DNA of 64,000 nucleotides from Adiantum capillus-veneris. Taxonomy: Eukaryota; Streptophyta; Polypodiopsida; Polypodiales; Pteridaceae. Below the pieces are notes generated by a model. That model worked only from the letters and a program-made list of their open reading frames with translations. It was not told where the DNA came from and searched no databases. Below, one piece after another: positions 1-10,633 of this stretch (its first letter is position 1; each line of letters begins with the position of its first letter). The position numbers and the translations under genes were made by a program. The stretch spans positions 19,643,912-19,707,911 of the forward strand of contig CM043965.1 of assembly GCA_014529385.2 (NCBI GenBank). The letters run 5' to 3'.

Positions 1-3000
1 GAGGAAAAGAGGACCTAATGTGGTCAAAAGCTGAGCACTCAAGTAGTGTGTGGTACTCACTCTCTCGCACTTGACGAGGGCATAAGGTGCAAAGTCGATG
101 ACACTCCTCGCCAGTGCCCCAACGTCCTGTCTCGTAGCGTAGAGAATGGGAGCTAAGACGAATGGAGGCAATGGTGCGGATCGCACTCAACGGGATGGGC
201 TCAAGGATGTAGGAATGGGTTCGGTTACCTCGTTCCGAGAAGAAGAGAGATTTGTAGTTTGGGGCAACGTGTGTGGTGTAATGGCTGAAGCGAGAACCTC
301 CCGATTTCTCCCAAGCCATGATACATTGGCGTTGTAAGAAGGCCTCATTAACTTGGGAGTCGATCGACGCATCCTTGACCAAGTGACATGCATCCCATCT
401 TCCAAACCATTTCTTGATATCAAGCATCCACCCCGAACTTAGTATTTTGCTCTTGCATGTCTTTTGAACCTTTTGACTTGCTTCATATGAGATTCTAGGA
501 AGTCGATGCAAAGGGCCACGTTGTGTCTTACGCATGTACTCCACAACCCTTTCCATGCCCAAGACCTCAATGGGAAGCGATCCGGACTCAAGAAGTAAGA
601 TCATGTAGGGTGTTTGTGTCTTGACTTGGAGAAAGTTGGTGAGAAAACGCTTTTGGACATTCTCAAACTCTTTCCAAGTAGACTTCCCGATGCTTCCACC
701 CCACACCTCCACTCCATAAAGAAGCACCGGTGTCACCAATGTGTCAAAGAGGTACTTTTTGAGAGCCCAACACTTGATCTCTCCTGCATTGCACATGTTC
801 TCAAATGCATAATAAGCCCTCTTTCCGGCTTCCAAGCGACGCATTGCACAATCCTTCCATTTATGATTGGATGGAACCTCAAGGCCAAGGTACTTGAAGT
901 GATCTACCACTTCAAGTTTCTCATTGTTGTATACAATGCATGGATTTTCGTCATTGAGGGTCTTTACAAGCATAACCTTGGTTTTGGATCCATTCACGAT
1001 CAGCCCGCTATGTAGGCAAAAGCGTTCCAAGACACTCATAAGCTTTTGTGCATCTTCTAAGGTATGTGCCAAGAGCACTACATCATCGGCATAAAGCAAA
1101 AGCATGATCACCGCATTTCCAATCTTAACCTCTTCTATGCCTTCTTGCTGCATAAAATCAAGAACCATGTATTCCAATCATCAATGAGTAGCCCAAAGAG
1201 GGTTGGGGAAAGTGGGCATCCTTGTTTGACACCAATAGTGCTTGCAAAAAATTCTGAAATTCCATCTCCCATACGTAATCGACATATCACTTTTTGGTAG
1301 ATGCGAAAGACTGCATGCATAAATTCTCTCGGCACTTGAAGGCTTTGCATACGTCTCCAAAGATTTCCTCGCGGTACCATGTCAAAAGCTTTCTTGAAAT
1401 CCACAAAGCAACAATACAACTTTTTTCCTTTCAATCGAGACGCTTCCATAAGAACTCGAAGAGTGACAAGGTGATCAATAGTGCTATGATGCTTTCGAAA
1501 ACCTGCTTGGCCAAGCGCACGTTTGCCATTCTTTTCAGCCCATTCACTTATCTTCATCTCCATGATACATCCAAATAACTTTGCCATCAAAGAACCAACC
1601 ATTATAGTGCGATAGTTGTTCACATTGTTTACATCTCCTCCTTTGTGCAAAGGTTTGATCCAATTTGCACTCCAATCATGAGGCATGCCATACTGAAGTG
1701 CAAGGTTAAACATATCGCATATCCAATATCGTGTTTTCTTGCTTGTCCATTTAATCATTTCAACCTTGACACCTTGAAGGTCACCTGCCTTGCGAGTAGC
1801 AAGTTTCTCAAGCGCGCGGCATACATCTTCAATGGTAAAGAAGGGAGACATAAATGGAAGGGAGCTACAACCCTCCATCTTATCAACATTGGGTTGCTCA
1901 TAGAGGTTCTTACAATGCATATACATATCCTCAAGAGTCAAGTCATCAAAGCTCTCAACGCGCTTGCCTTTTAGATTTTGCCAAAACTTGCCACATGCAT
2001 GTGCTTTCTCTTGTGCTAAAAGAAGTTGTTTTTCGACTTCCCACCTTCTCCTCTTCTTTTGAACAAGTGCTTTGTATGTGTGTGAACATTCCAAGTAAAC
2101 TTCCTTGTCTTTGATTGCATCCAATCTTAGCAAGTGTTTTCGGGCTTGACTACATTCCATGTCAAACCATTTCTTCTTGGTGCTACCCTTCTTAGACCTT
2201 TTGCAAGACATGTGTTTCACCGAAAAGCATTCCTTCGCACAAGAGAAAATTACTTCTTTGAAAACTTTCCACTTGCATTCTAATGTTGGTCTCCCTTGAT
2301 GCTCTATCATGCTTAACATTTGGTCCACCATATCAGCATATATAAGTGCTCGTTTGAAGTCTAGACGTAGGTACAAATGATTCACATCATGATTGGAGGC
2401 TACATGCTCGGGCCGTTTACCACACTTGAGGTCAATACATAACATCCTATGATCCGATTCCGGATTCCATTCACCAAGTGTAAAGCTTTGTATGCATTCT
2501 AGAGTGGCTTCTGAGAACAACATATAGTCAATCACGCTAGCACCATTGTGCTTTCTACATGTAAAGTCATTGGTGCCTTGCCATAGAGATACACCATTTG
2601 CAATGAGCATTCCGGTACTATTGCACATATGTAGAAGTGACTTTCCATAGTGATCCACTTCTTTTGCATCATTAGAACTTCGATTATACATGTATGAGTC
2701 ATCCACTCTTCTTGATACATGCGGCATGTCGACTTGTTGTGTGTCGTGTTGTAACATATTTGTGCGAGCATTCATGTCTCCAAAAACAATGACTTCACCT
2801 TGATCCTTGTAATGAGCAATGTCTTCCTCTAGTTCAACAAAGGGCTGATCTCTATCCATATTCAAGCGAGCATAAAAGTTGGAGTCATAGTGAGGAATGT
2901 AGCAGCCGGCCACAAACATGACTTGACCATTTGGTGGGCTGATTTTCAGCCATAAGTAGCGTTTATACTTATCTTCTTTGACAATGGAAACATCTTTCAA

Positions 3001-3249
3001 ACCCTTTTTGGTCATACATGCTACGTCTCCTTGGCCTCTTCGTTGCTTTGCATTTTTGGCCCACATCAAAGAATGTACATCGTATTTGTCAAATCCAAGA
3101 ATTCGTTGCGCATCATGCTCCCATGTTTCGACAAGAAGTATCACATCGGAGTCATTGGTAAGCTCATCAATGCCAATTCCCGCATTCCATGGATACCCGT
3201 TACAATTCCAAAAGCTTATTCGCAAGCGTGAGTTGGTCTCATAGATCAT
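1..3249 (-). pseudogene. LINE ORF2: AP-like endonuclease plus reverse transcriptase, one frameshift
   Basis: ORF2 nicks target DNA and reverse transcribes the element RNA there. The first 690 or so residues are one open frame from ATG 3249. An exonuclease-endonuclease-phosphatase domain covers about residues 10-275, with FWNCNG near the start, VFGDMNART near 155 and the terminal SDHR near 265. The RT domain covers about residues 480-700, with GQAGFRKHHSTIDH, FVDFKKAFD and GVKQGCPLSP. One base is missing near 1178-1180, just after the FGLLID segment. From there a second frame carries YADD (about 1095-1110) and runs without a stop to the window edge. It ends in a Cys-His segment (CTLC, then EYHTLLEC, about 25-80), like the C-terminal zinc finger of many LINEs. 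No RNase H domain is seen before the edge. The start is six bases below the ORF1 stop. Confidence 0.9.
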
Positions 3250-3255
3250 GTGTCC

Positions 3256-4197
3256 CTATTTGTTGGGTGGACTTGCATCCTCCTCAAGTGACTTTTCTTC
3301 TTGAGATGATACCTTAACCTTCTTGCTTCTTTCTTCGTATGCTTTGCGACGTACATTTTGTTGCATAAGAGTGCGATCCTCATATACATTACAACCCGTT
3401 CCTTTGAGGTAGATCCAACCATTGTCAAGGATGATCTTTCTCTTTACCTCATCAGCCATGGTACATACAATAGGTCTTTCTCCCGAGCGAGGGACTCCTT
3501 GTTTTCCAACTCGATGTGCACCATAAGCCATGATTCCTGACATGCCAAAGTGTGTAGCAAAAAACTCTTCAATAGCAACCGCAAGAGATTGGGGTGTTTC
3601 CATGCTTTCCTCCTTGATTCCACGAATGACGATGTTCTTTGAGCGTTTTTGTCGTTCTTGCAATTCTTGAGTGTCCACATTCTCTACATTCTTTGCTTGG
3701 ACAACGGCTTGCGTGATAGGAGATGTAGAAACCACATTATCCTTACATATATCAGCCCATGATTTGGATGCATTTCTCATCTCACATACATTATGTCGTA
3801 TTGTATCTATCATTTCCTCTTTCAATACATGATCACTCTCAACTTTGCTCAAGCACTCTTTCACTACATTCATGTTCACAAGAGAGCGTTTACATTCTTG
3901 AACTTCATTCTCAAGATGCATCAAGCGTGTTGTTTGCATTTCAAGAACCTTCTTGAGGTGCTCATTCTCCACAACGAGAACTCTTAAAGTACCATTCTCC
4001 ATTGCAAGTGCGCGCAACTCTTCACCTTGCTTGTTGACGGTTTCTTGTAACGAGATCAAGTAAGCCATGATCATTGCTTCCGTTGTTGTAGACGATGTGG
4101 TTGGATTAGCATCCAAATTCCTTGGAGATTTTGCATCATTCTCCATGGCGAGTGTGGCTTTTCCACCCTTGCGAGTTTTGTCTGACATTGCCTTCAA
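3256..4197 (-). CDS. LINE ORF1 protein (coiled coil, RRM-like, C-terminal domain)
   Basis: This 313-residue protein is probably the RNA-binding chaperone that packages LINE RNA. Residues 40-145 are a heptad-rich coiled coil. A likely RRM begins at NIVIRGIKEE (about 188), and a basic C-terminal segment follows with the pattern of the L1 ORF1 CTD (VYEDRTLMQQNVRRKAYEERSKK split around residues 270-292). There is no CCHC zinc knuckle, although most angiosperm L1 ORF1 proteins are known for one. This layout is closer to the coiled-coil/RRM/CTD (type II) ORF1 class. The stop is a TAG at 3256-3258. ORF2 starts two codons later in the same frame, so the two ORFs are separated by a single in-frame stop. 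The domain call rests on pattern only. Confidence 0.78.
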   Translation of the reverse strand: MKAMSDKTRKGGKATLAMENDAKSPRNLDANPTTSSTTTEAMIMAYLISLQETVNKQGEELRALAMENGTLRVLVVENEHLKKVLEMQTTRLMHLENEVQECKRSLVNMNVVKECLSKVESDHVLKEEMIDTIRHNVCEMRNASKSWADICKDNVVSTSPITQAVVQAKNVENVDTQELQERQKRSKNIVIRGIKEESMETPQSLAVAIEEFFATHFGMSGIMAYGAHRVGKQGVPRSGERPIVCTMADEVKRKIILDNGWIYLKGTGCNVYEDRTLMQQNVRRKAYEERSKKVKVSSQEEKSLEEDASPPNK

Positions 4198-4383
4198 GTC
4201 GGCAACAAAAACGCAAAGTTTTGACAGTTTTTTCAGTTCTGAGATGCTGTTACAGCAAAGCCTTTCATTACAGAGAAAAATTCTGTCTTTACATCAATGC
4301 GTAGAGGGATTCGTGCTCTTCGATTGAGGCTATAGATCACCTAAATCGGAGTTCGGATGAGCAAGTTATGGTCCTTTTTTCTG

Positions 4384-4385
<2 letters not shown>

Positions 4386-4466
<81 letters not shown>

Positions 4467-4479
4467 ATGGATGGAGAGG

Positions 4480-4543
<64 letters not shown>

Positions 4544-4545
4544 AT
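4386..4545. repeat. (GA)n microsatellite, two blocks
   Basis: Uninterrupted AG dinucleotides fill 4386-4463. A short interruption follows, then a second GA block at about 4485-4532. Open frames across it encode only Arg-Glu or Ser-Leu repeats and are not genes. Confidence 0.97.
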
Positions 4546-5658
4546 GCCCGACGGAGAGGACAGTGTCTTTGATAGAGGACTAGGTGGGGAGGTGAGGGAC
4601 ATGAAGAGGAAGAAGGAAGGGAGGAGAAAGAGGAGAGAGGAAAATTGGTGGGAGGGATACAGGAGGAGGGAAAAGGAGAGAGGCAGAGGGGATGAGGGAT
4701 AGAGAGAGGATAGCTAAGAGGGGAGGAGAGGGTGAGAAGGAAGGGGGTAGAGAGGGTGGAGGATGGGAGGAGGGGGTATAGACGGAGGAGGAGGAAAGAA
4801 GGGAGGACCATACCTCTCTGCAGCAACAACATCAAATGGTCCTCTCAATCTTTACTCCTCTTTTTATACTGTAGAGAGGGGAGAGATCAAATTGGGATTC
4901 AGCTTCTCTGTAGAGATGGAAATGGAACCTTTTCAGAGGGTTGGAGAATGTAAATGGAACATGCAATATTTTTGCTTATTCTGAATAGGCAAGGGCTTGG
5001 CGGAGATCTTAGAACTGGGTGAAGGTGATGGCGGAGGTGATGGCCGACGGAACACTGGTCGAAGGAAATTCTCGCAAGCACCGTGTTAATGCACGATGGT
5101 GGGTGACAAAGAAGAGGAGTACACTCTGTCAGATGGGTAACTTTCATTCATTCATTTGATCCAGCAGCACAACGCAGCCCCGTGTGAGACCCCAAGTCTG
5201 TGTGTGTGTGTGTGGGTGTGAGTGTGTGTGTGTGTGAGAGAGAGAGAGCTTACTTGGGAATTGCTTGGAATAGAACCCGCCGCCTTCTCTTAAAGAGTCC
5301 TTGCTGAACCCCGGCTACTCCTACACGTTGCTCACCCTCGACCCCGATGCCTACAGATCCTTCAACCGATAGCTATGGCCCCTCTTTTCTTGGCATGGTT
5401 GCAACCTGATTAGTGAAAGCCGCAAAGCATGGGCCGCAGAGCTCAGGAAAGTGCCGCAGAGCTCACGAAGGTTTCGCAGAGTAGGTGTCGAAGAAGATGG
5501 TGGTGCAAAGCATTTGCCACAGAGCTGGTGTCGAAGAAGATGGTGGTGCACTAGCTGGCTCACGAAGGTGATGGCGAAGAAGGCATGCGAGATGCACAAC
5601 GTGTGAAGGTGACGACACAGGAGGCGTGATAGAAGCACAGAAAACAAGGCAATAGAAT
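4546..5658. other. Purine-rich then mixed non-coding DNA
   Basis: The first 270 bases are G/A-rich (GGAGG/GAGAGG words) and look like a decayed extension of the GA tract. The rest has no recognisable coding segment. At about 5470-5570 a 20-base word (TCGAAGAAGATGGTGGTGCA) occurs twice, about 57 bases apart. Confidence 0.6.
5199..5248. repeat. (TG)n(AG)n compound microsatellite
   Basis: TG repeats with one GTG interruption pass directly into a short AG run. The same TG-to-AG polarity recurs at 6044-6109 and 6390-6465. Confidence 0.93.
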
Positions 5659-5705
5659 CCAAAAAAAGGCAGCAATAGCGATATCGCTATTGCTTCTTTT
5701 TTTGG
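5659..5705. repeat. Near-perfect 47-bp palindrome centred on GCGATATCGC
   Basis: The left arm begins CCAAAAAAAGG and continues GCAATAGCGAT. The right arm mirrors it with ATCGCTATTGC and a T run ending GG. There is no loop and only a small asymmetry in the arms. A related palindrome lies at 6557-6609. Confidence 0.9.
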
Positions 5706-6042
5706 TGCATGAAGCCCTTTGTATCTCCTTCCCCCCACTAAAATTCCATCAAAATAAGATTAAGTTGGACCCAAAAGAGGGATAAAAGTTGGCATCTTGG
5801 CATCCATAATGCAAAGCCATATCTCACATTCCTCAGCTAGAAGCTTTCCAAGAGGTTTTTGAGCTTTTGCATGGCACCAAATTAGGCATAGATAACGACC
5901 AAAACATCGCCAAGACTAGAAACTTGTAGAAAAGATCCTTTTTTGAGATTTCATTATCATGTCTACAAAGAAACACAACCTCCTACAATTGTGGTGGTAC
6001 CAAAACCCAAGTTAGTCAAAGGAATCTAATCCGCTGACCTGT

Positions 6043-6043
<1 letters not shown>

Positions 6044-6111
<68 letters not shown>

Positions 6112-6140
6112 CACTATTTATGTGTATATATATAAATGTA

Positions 6141-6195
<55 letters not shown>

Positions 6196-6401
6196 AAATA
6201 CATAAGTATACATTTATGTATCTATATTTATTTATTTGTATAAATATATAAATATATATATAAAGGTATATATATATGTGTGTTTAATACATATACATTT
6301 ATATTTATATTTATATATTTATATGTATATATGTATTTTAAATATTTAATTAAATAAATATATCTCTTTCTTTATATATATGTATGTATATGTGTGTGTG
6401 T

Positions 6402-6468
<67 letters not shown>

Positions 6469-6492
6469 AGAAGAAGAAGAAGAAGAAGAGAG
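6044..6492. repeat. Compound simple-sequence block: TG, AG, AT-rich, TG, AG, AAG
   Basis: The order is TG then AG (6044-6109), about 270 bases of TA/TATATG-rich sequence, TG again (6390-6432), AG (to about 6465) and AAG repeats (to about 6490). The TG-to-AG unit is thus present twice, around an AT-rich core. No coding content. Confidence 0.93.
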
Positions 6493-6556
6493 TTTTAACG
6501 TGGTAGGAAACTATAGAAAGAGACCTTAAAGATCTAGAGAGTGTTGCTTTTAATAT

Positions 6557-6609
6557 AAAAAATTGAGGAGGCAATAGCGACATCGCTAGTGACTCCTTCA
6601 ATTTTTTTT
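6557..6609. repeat. Imperfect palindrome related to the one at 5659
   Basis: AAATTGAGGAGGCAATAGCG on the left pairs imperfectly with ATCGCTAGTGACTCCTTCAA on the right. It shares the core GCAATAGCGAYATCGCTA with the 5659-5705 palindrome. Confidence 0.8.
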
Positions 6610-6770
6610 CTTTTGGAACCATTTCAATCTCCACACTCCCGACTCTCACCATTTCACTTGTATCAAGGAGTTATATAAAGAGATGGCTCACCATTTTTTT
6701 CCATCTATTAGTGATCTCTCCTCCTCTACCTCTCTACTTACCATCACTCACTATCTCTATATCCTTGTGT

Positions 6771-6885
6771 CCACTTTACCTACCCCACTCTATCCACTCT
6801 ACCTTTACCCCTCGGTTCTCCCTCTGTCCACTTCACCTACCCCACTCTATCCACTCTACCTTTACCCCTCAGTTCTCTCTCAACT
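6771..6885. repeat. Tandem duplication, 57-bp unit, pyrimidine-rich
   Basis: Two nearly identical units begin at 6771 and 6828 (each starts CCACTTYACCTACCCCACTC). They sit in a C/T-rich stretch from about 6700 to 7190 with no recognised gene. Confidence 0.85.
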
Positions 6886-7183
6886 CTACTCCAACCTATC
6901 CCTCCCTTGACTATCTATACAAACCTCTATCCATTCTCCCTCAGTTCTCTCCTCCAACCTCTCTCTCTCTTGACTATCTATAGAACCCTCTATCAATTCT
7001 ACCCCATTTCTCTATAATCTTTCCCTCCCTTCACTACATCCACATCCGTTTGTCCCCTCTACGTACATCATGTGCTCACGGCACATTCACTACTATCGCT
7101 CACTCTCTCCTCTATCTTCCCTTCTCATCCTCTCCTCCTGTCCCTCACTTTGCCAACACATTCCTCCCACCTCCATCACACTT

Positions 7184-7188
<5 letters not shown>

Positions 7189-7246
<58 letters not shown>
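7189..7246. repeat. (CT)n microsatellite
   Basis: An uninterrupted CT run directly precedes the first coding-like exon of the SWIM-domain pseudogene. If that gene was once active, this would be its 5' leader or proximal promoter. Confidence 0.96.
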
Positions 7247-7248
<2 letters not shown>

Positions 7249-7273
7249 AGAAAGCTCACATTTCATCGTTCAC

Positions 7274-10200
7274 ATGGGTGGTGTGGGGGTTGGCAAACCA
7301 CACCACCTATCATCAGAAGGATCTTTGTTGGTTCTATTTGGAGTTGACATAAATGCACCAACTGGTTATAATGTGTTTGCCCTAGCAAAATATGTTGAAG
7401 GTGAACCATTAACATTTCCTTTTCAGAATGCAGGTAAAGTTCATAGCTCTCCTCTTTATGTTTTGGATGCTAAAGTTTCCACAGAGTATGTAGAATTCTT
7501 GGATTCCCCTGTGAAACCTACTACACCACTACAGTCTGCCGACATATTGTTGCTTTCTTCTGAGCTAGCGCTACATCCCACTATGAGATCTCCAAAGCTA
7601 AAGACCTTGATTGCATCATCGGAATGGGAGTGGGTGGAACAAATTCCATCAAGCTACAATGGAAACATGGTGTTGGAATTTCCACCACAACCAAATATCG
7701 AGAGGCCGGCTATGGATGGAATGGACTAATCAGTGGATAGTCATGTGTGGACAAAACCAACTACCACAAACATCACATTTCCAGCAACTATAAGGAAAAG
7801 CTATTGCGGAGGTGATTTCGAATGTGTATTTGCAGAGTGATCACAAGTGTTATCTATAGGAATACCCAACCGGTCGTCTTGGACATGTATTCCTTATTCT
7901 TTTGTTTTATGTACAAGGGAAGAGTGACAAAATCACAATTGTAGGCATGGAATTATAGGTAAACTAATTGAGAGACCAATGCTAAATGGTGACTTGCAAA
8001 AGTATTGAACCTTGAAGTGGTTTTATTGTCAATATGTGCCTGCTATTTGAAAAACCTGCGACTGCCAAGTTTACTACATAATGCCAACCGACAAACTCTA
8101 TTTCCATGCCATGGTGCACCAAGGCTTCCATGACCATGATGTCAAACTAGGGTCATCCAAAAGTACCATTGCAAGGGTGAAGTCTTTGGTGGCTGAGGCC
8201 GTTGATTCGCTTGGCATCCAAGCTGGGCCGAGAAAAAATCCAAATGGAGGTGGTTAAGGTTATTTCCCAATCTGTCCTTCAGCCTTCTTCAGGTGAATGC
8301 ACGTCGCTTGGACAAGTAGAGTTGTCAGTTTTACTCCAAGAAATATTTCCTCTTGTTAAAAGCCAAAGGTATGGGAAATGCATTTTAATATGCATTTTAA
8401 AATTAAAGTCTTATATATTTCTAAACTTTCATCATGTTCTCCGCAGAATTAAGAATTGGGTGCATAAATTTTGTGGGGAGTCGAGCGCTCGTGGAGAGGA
8501 GTCATTGATGATTGACTTAAAGAGATGCTTGACATTTTGTTTATCCACGGCATGCTTTTTCCTGGTCAATCTAATAGAGAGAAGGATAGATGTTTTGTAT
8601 TCAAGATGTTGACAACCGGTCCTGGCTCAGGCATAGATCTTGTCAATAGAATGCGAAGAAGTGGAAATGGAGATCTAAAAAGAGCGTGGGTTTGCTTTGA
8701 TCACGTTCGCCGGGTAGAAGGATGGACAACCATGGCAGCACATGCTTACGATCCGATGCAAGTTTTAATTTTATGTTCAATACTAAACACATATTGACAC
8801 ATACTTCAATGTTAATGTGGCTTTGCGTTGATGTTCAGTGTCCAAGAATTAATGACAATTGCCATATGTGAGATGAAAGAAGAGGACAGTACAGCCGAGA
8901 TGATATTTTGGCTACAAATGATCAACGTGCTAGAGCGCAATGGGGTGCCCCCACCAGATTTTGCCTGCTTTATGGAAGATGAAGCCCAAGCAAAGTGAAA
9001 TGCGGTGCGCACAATTTTCAATGGAGGTCCGGATATGGTGATGAAAGGTAGGGAGAGATCTTGCCTTTTCCGTTGGGAACAAAGTCTAGGGATCCACACC
9101 ACAAAATATGTGCTCAATGCATTTCAAAACGAGCACAAGCGATTGTGTCGAATGTGGAGGTGCACACAAAGCAATGAAGATGCAGAGGCCCAATATCCGT
9201 TCATTCGAGCTTGGTGGGCAACAGGAAAGGTGGCAGGTGGCAAATTGTTGGTGTAAGTTTTCAAATTTATTCTAGAATAGGTTGTAGGATATCCATCTAA
9301 TTAAACCCTTCATGATATCAATGAAATATATTTATTTCTTGTTTTGTAGGCTCTAGATGACTATTGCATCAAAGTCATCCCTCAAACAAATCTCTCAGAG
9401 TCACGTCACACGTCCTGGCTAGCAGGTGAAGGACACAAGCCTAAAATTTCTTTGTATGATGCAACAGTTTTGGATATTGGGAACACTCTTCTTCAACAAT
9501 CCAAAAGAATGTCATATACAGAGGGTAAGTATATAGGAAGCGGACCAAGCATAAGCAAGATGAGAGACAGGACATCTTCACGACAATTTCACACACCTAC
9601 TCCATCACAGACTAGCCGTGCTGTGAACGATGCAATTGGAGGAACTGGTCTTCCAAAGGTGCCAGAGTTTTTTGAAGACCGGGTTACAATGACAAGGCGA
9701 CGCAAGACATTCGGCAATGTTATAGGCGAGGAGGAAAATAGTTCACACAAGCCAGAGTATGTCACTGAAAATATTGCTCGACAAAGAAAGGCTCGAAAGT
9801 TGTCATTTGGAGATGCATCACAGGTAACCCAAGATCACTCTATGGACGAGGAGAATGATAGGGTGACAATTAGGGCCATCGCGGTTGACATAAATGACGC
9901 CATGTGGGCAATCCGTAGGTGCAAACCGGGGTCTAAGTTCACTTGCCAAGGAAAAATCAAAGGTGGAAAGTGCAAGAAAAAGGTGAATATATGCGCAGAG
10001 GGAACAACGGCACCAAGTTTTTGGGGGAAATGCAACTGGGAGGGGCGTAACAATGAGACATGGGTATGGTTTTGTAGTGATGATGTCAAACATGTGTGGG
10101 ATGCATGTCCATATATAGTGATGCGGCCTCCAAGACCTCCACTTGAGTGGCCAGTGGCACAGGGCACGAACTTAACAGCGCTAGAAGTAAAGTCTATGCA

Positions 10201-10633
10201 GCTAGCGGGGTTTCATATCGCAACAGAAACTATGGAAGTGCAAGGGCAAAGACGTGCGGGCAGGTATAGGACAGGTGTTTCTGAAGAGGCATCAAAAAGG
10301 ATCGACAGTACTGCTCTAGGACTAGAAATGGTCATCGAATAAGTGGAAATGGTAAATATCGGTAAGCATGAAGTCTTCATTGCAGAAACACCAAACTCAA
10401 AGTTACGTGGTGAGAAATATCGAGTCACAATAGCTAGGAATCCTAGTTGTACTTGCAGATACTTCCAAAGGAGGTTAGGGGAAGGAATGACCTATGTGGC
10501 TTGCAAACACTTGTATTATATCTACTTGAGAGTGTTTGGAATGGACATAAACCACCACATGTTCATTCATCAGTCTAGTCTGGCTGATAACGAGCTCAAA
10601 ACTTTACTGAGTGCAAAAAGACTGTTGTTATAA
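7274..10633 (+). pseudogene. Spliced SWIM zinc-finger gene, probable MULE-like transposase relative, decayed
   Basis: Coding-like blocks on the plus strand run from ATG 7274 to TAA near 10631. They include an N-terminal region (7274-7730), a decayed middle, a block resembling a MULE DDE core (8525-9256; WTTMAAHAYD, then FMEDEAQAK), a basic linker with a Cys/His-rich part (9452-10342) and a SWIM finger (about 10440-10530; CTC spaced before CKH). CxCx(n)CxH SWIM fingers are typical of MULE transposases and FAR1-type derivatives. Likely introns are 8369-8446, 8762-8838 and 9251-9349; the last rejoins in frame. Decay is clear: TGA at 8996-8998 where Trp fits, TAA at 10340-10342 in the middle of an open frame, another TGA near 8509, and frame slips at 7730-8370. 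No terminal inverted repeats were found. Domain naming is tentative. Confidence 0.62.

Larger units (their letters stand above)
1..4385 (-). mobile_element. Non-LTR retrotransposon (LINE), 3' end outside window
   Basis: Two consecutive minus-strand reading frames have the order of a LINE: an ORF1 with a coiled coil and RNA-binding fold (3256-4197), then an ORF2 with endonuclease and reverse transcriptase (1-3249). About 190 bases of possible 5' UTR lie between ORF1 and the (GA)n tract at 4386. That tract may mark the 5' boundary or be part of the target. The 3' UTR and poly(A) tail would lie beyond position 1, so no target-site duplication can be checked. Apart from one frameshift in ORF2 the coding region is open to the window edge, so the copy is fairly young. 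Confidence 0.88.

Noticed and set aside
146-423. Short ORFs on both strands at the left edge
   Set aside because: They overlap the open second frame of LINE ORF2, which continues to the edge with a conserved Cys-His cluster. They are shadows.
614-1974. Plus-strand ORFs opposite LINE ORF2
   Set aside because: Antisense to the RT and endonuclease coding frames, with no recognisable motifs.
4341-4835. Long Ser-Leu or Arg-Glu ORFs at every GA/CT tract (also 7050-7350, 12292-12778, 13344-13727, 32328-33285, 38658-39158)
   Set aside because: They are translations of dinucleotide repeats in all frames. Codon content is fully explained by the microsatellite, with no domain or conserved flank.
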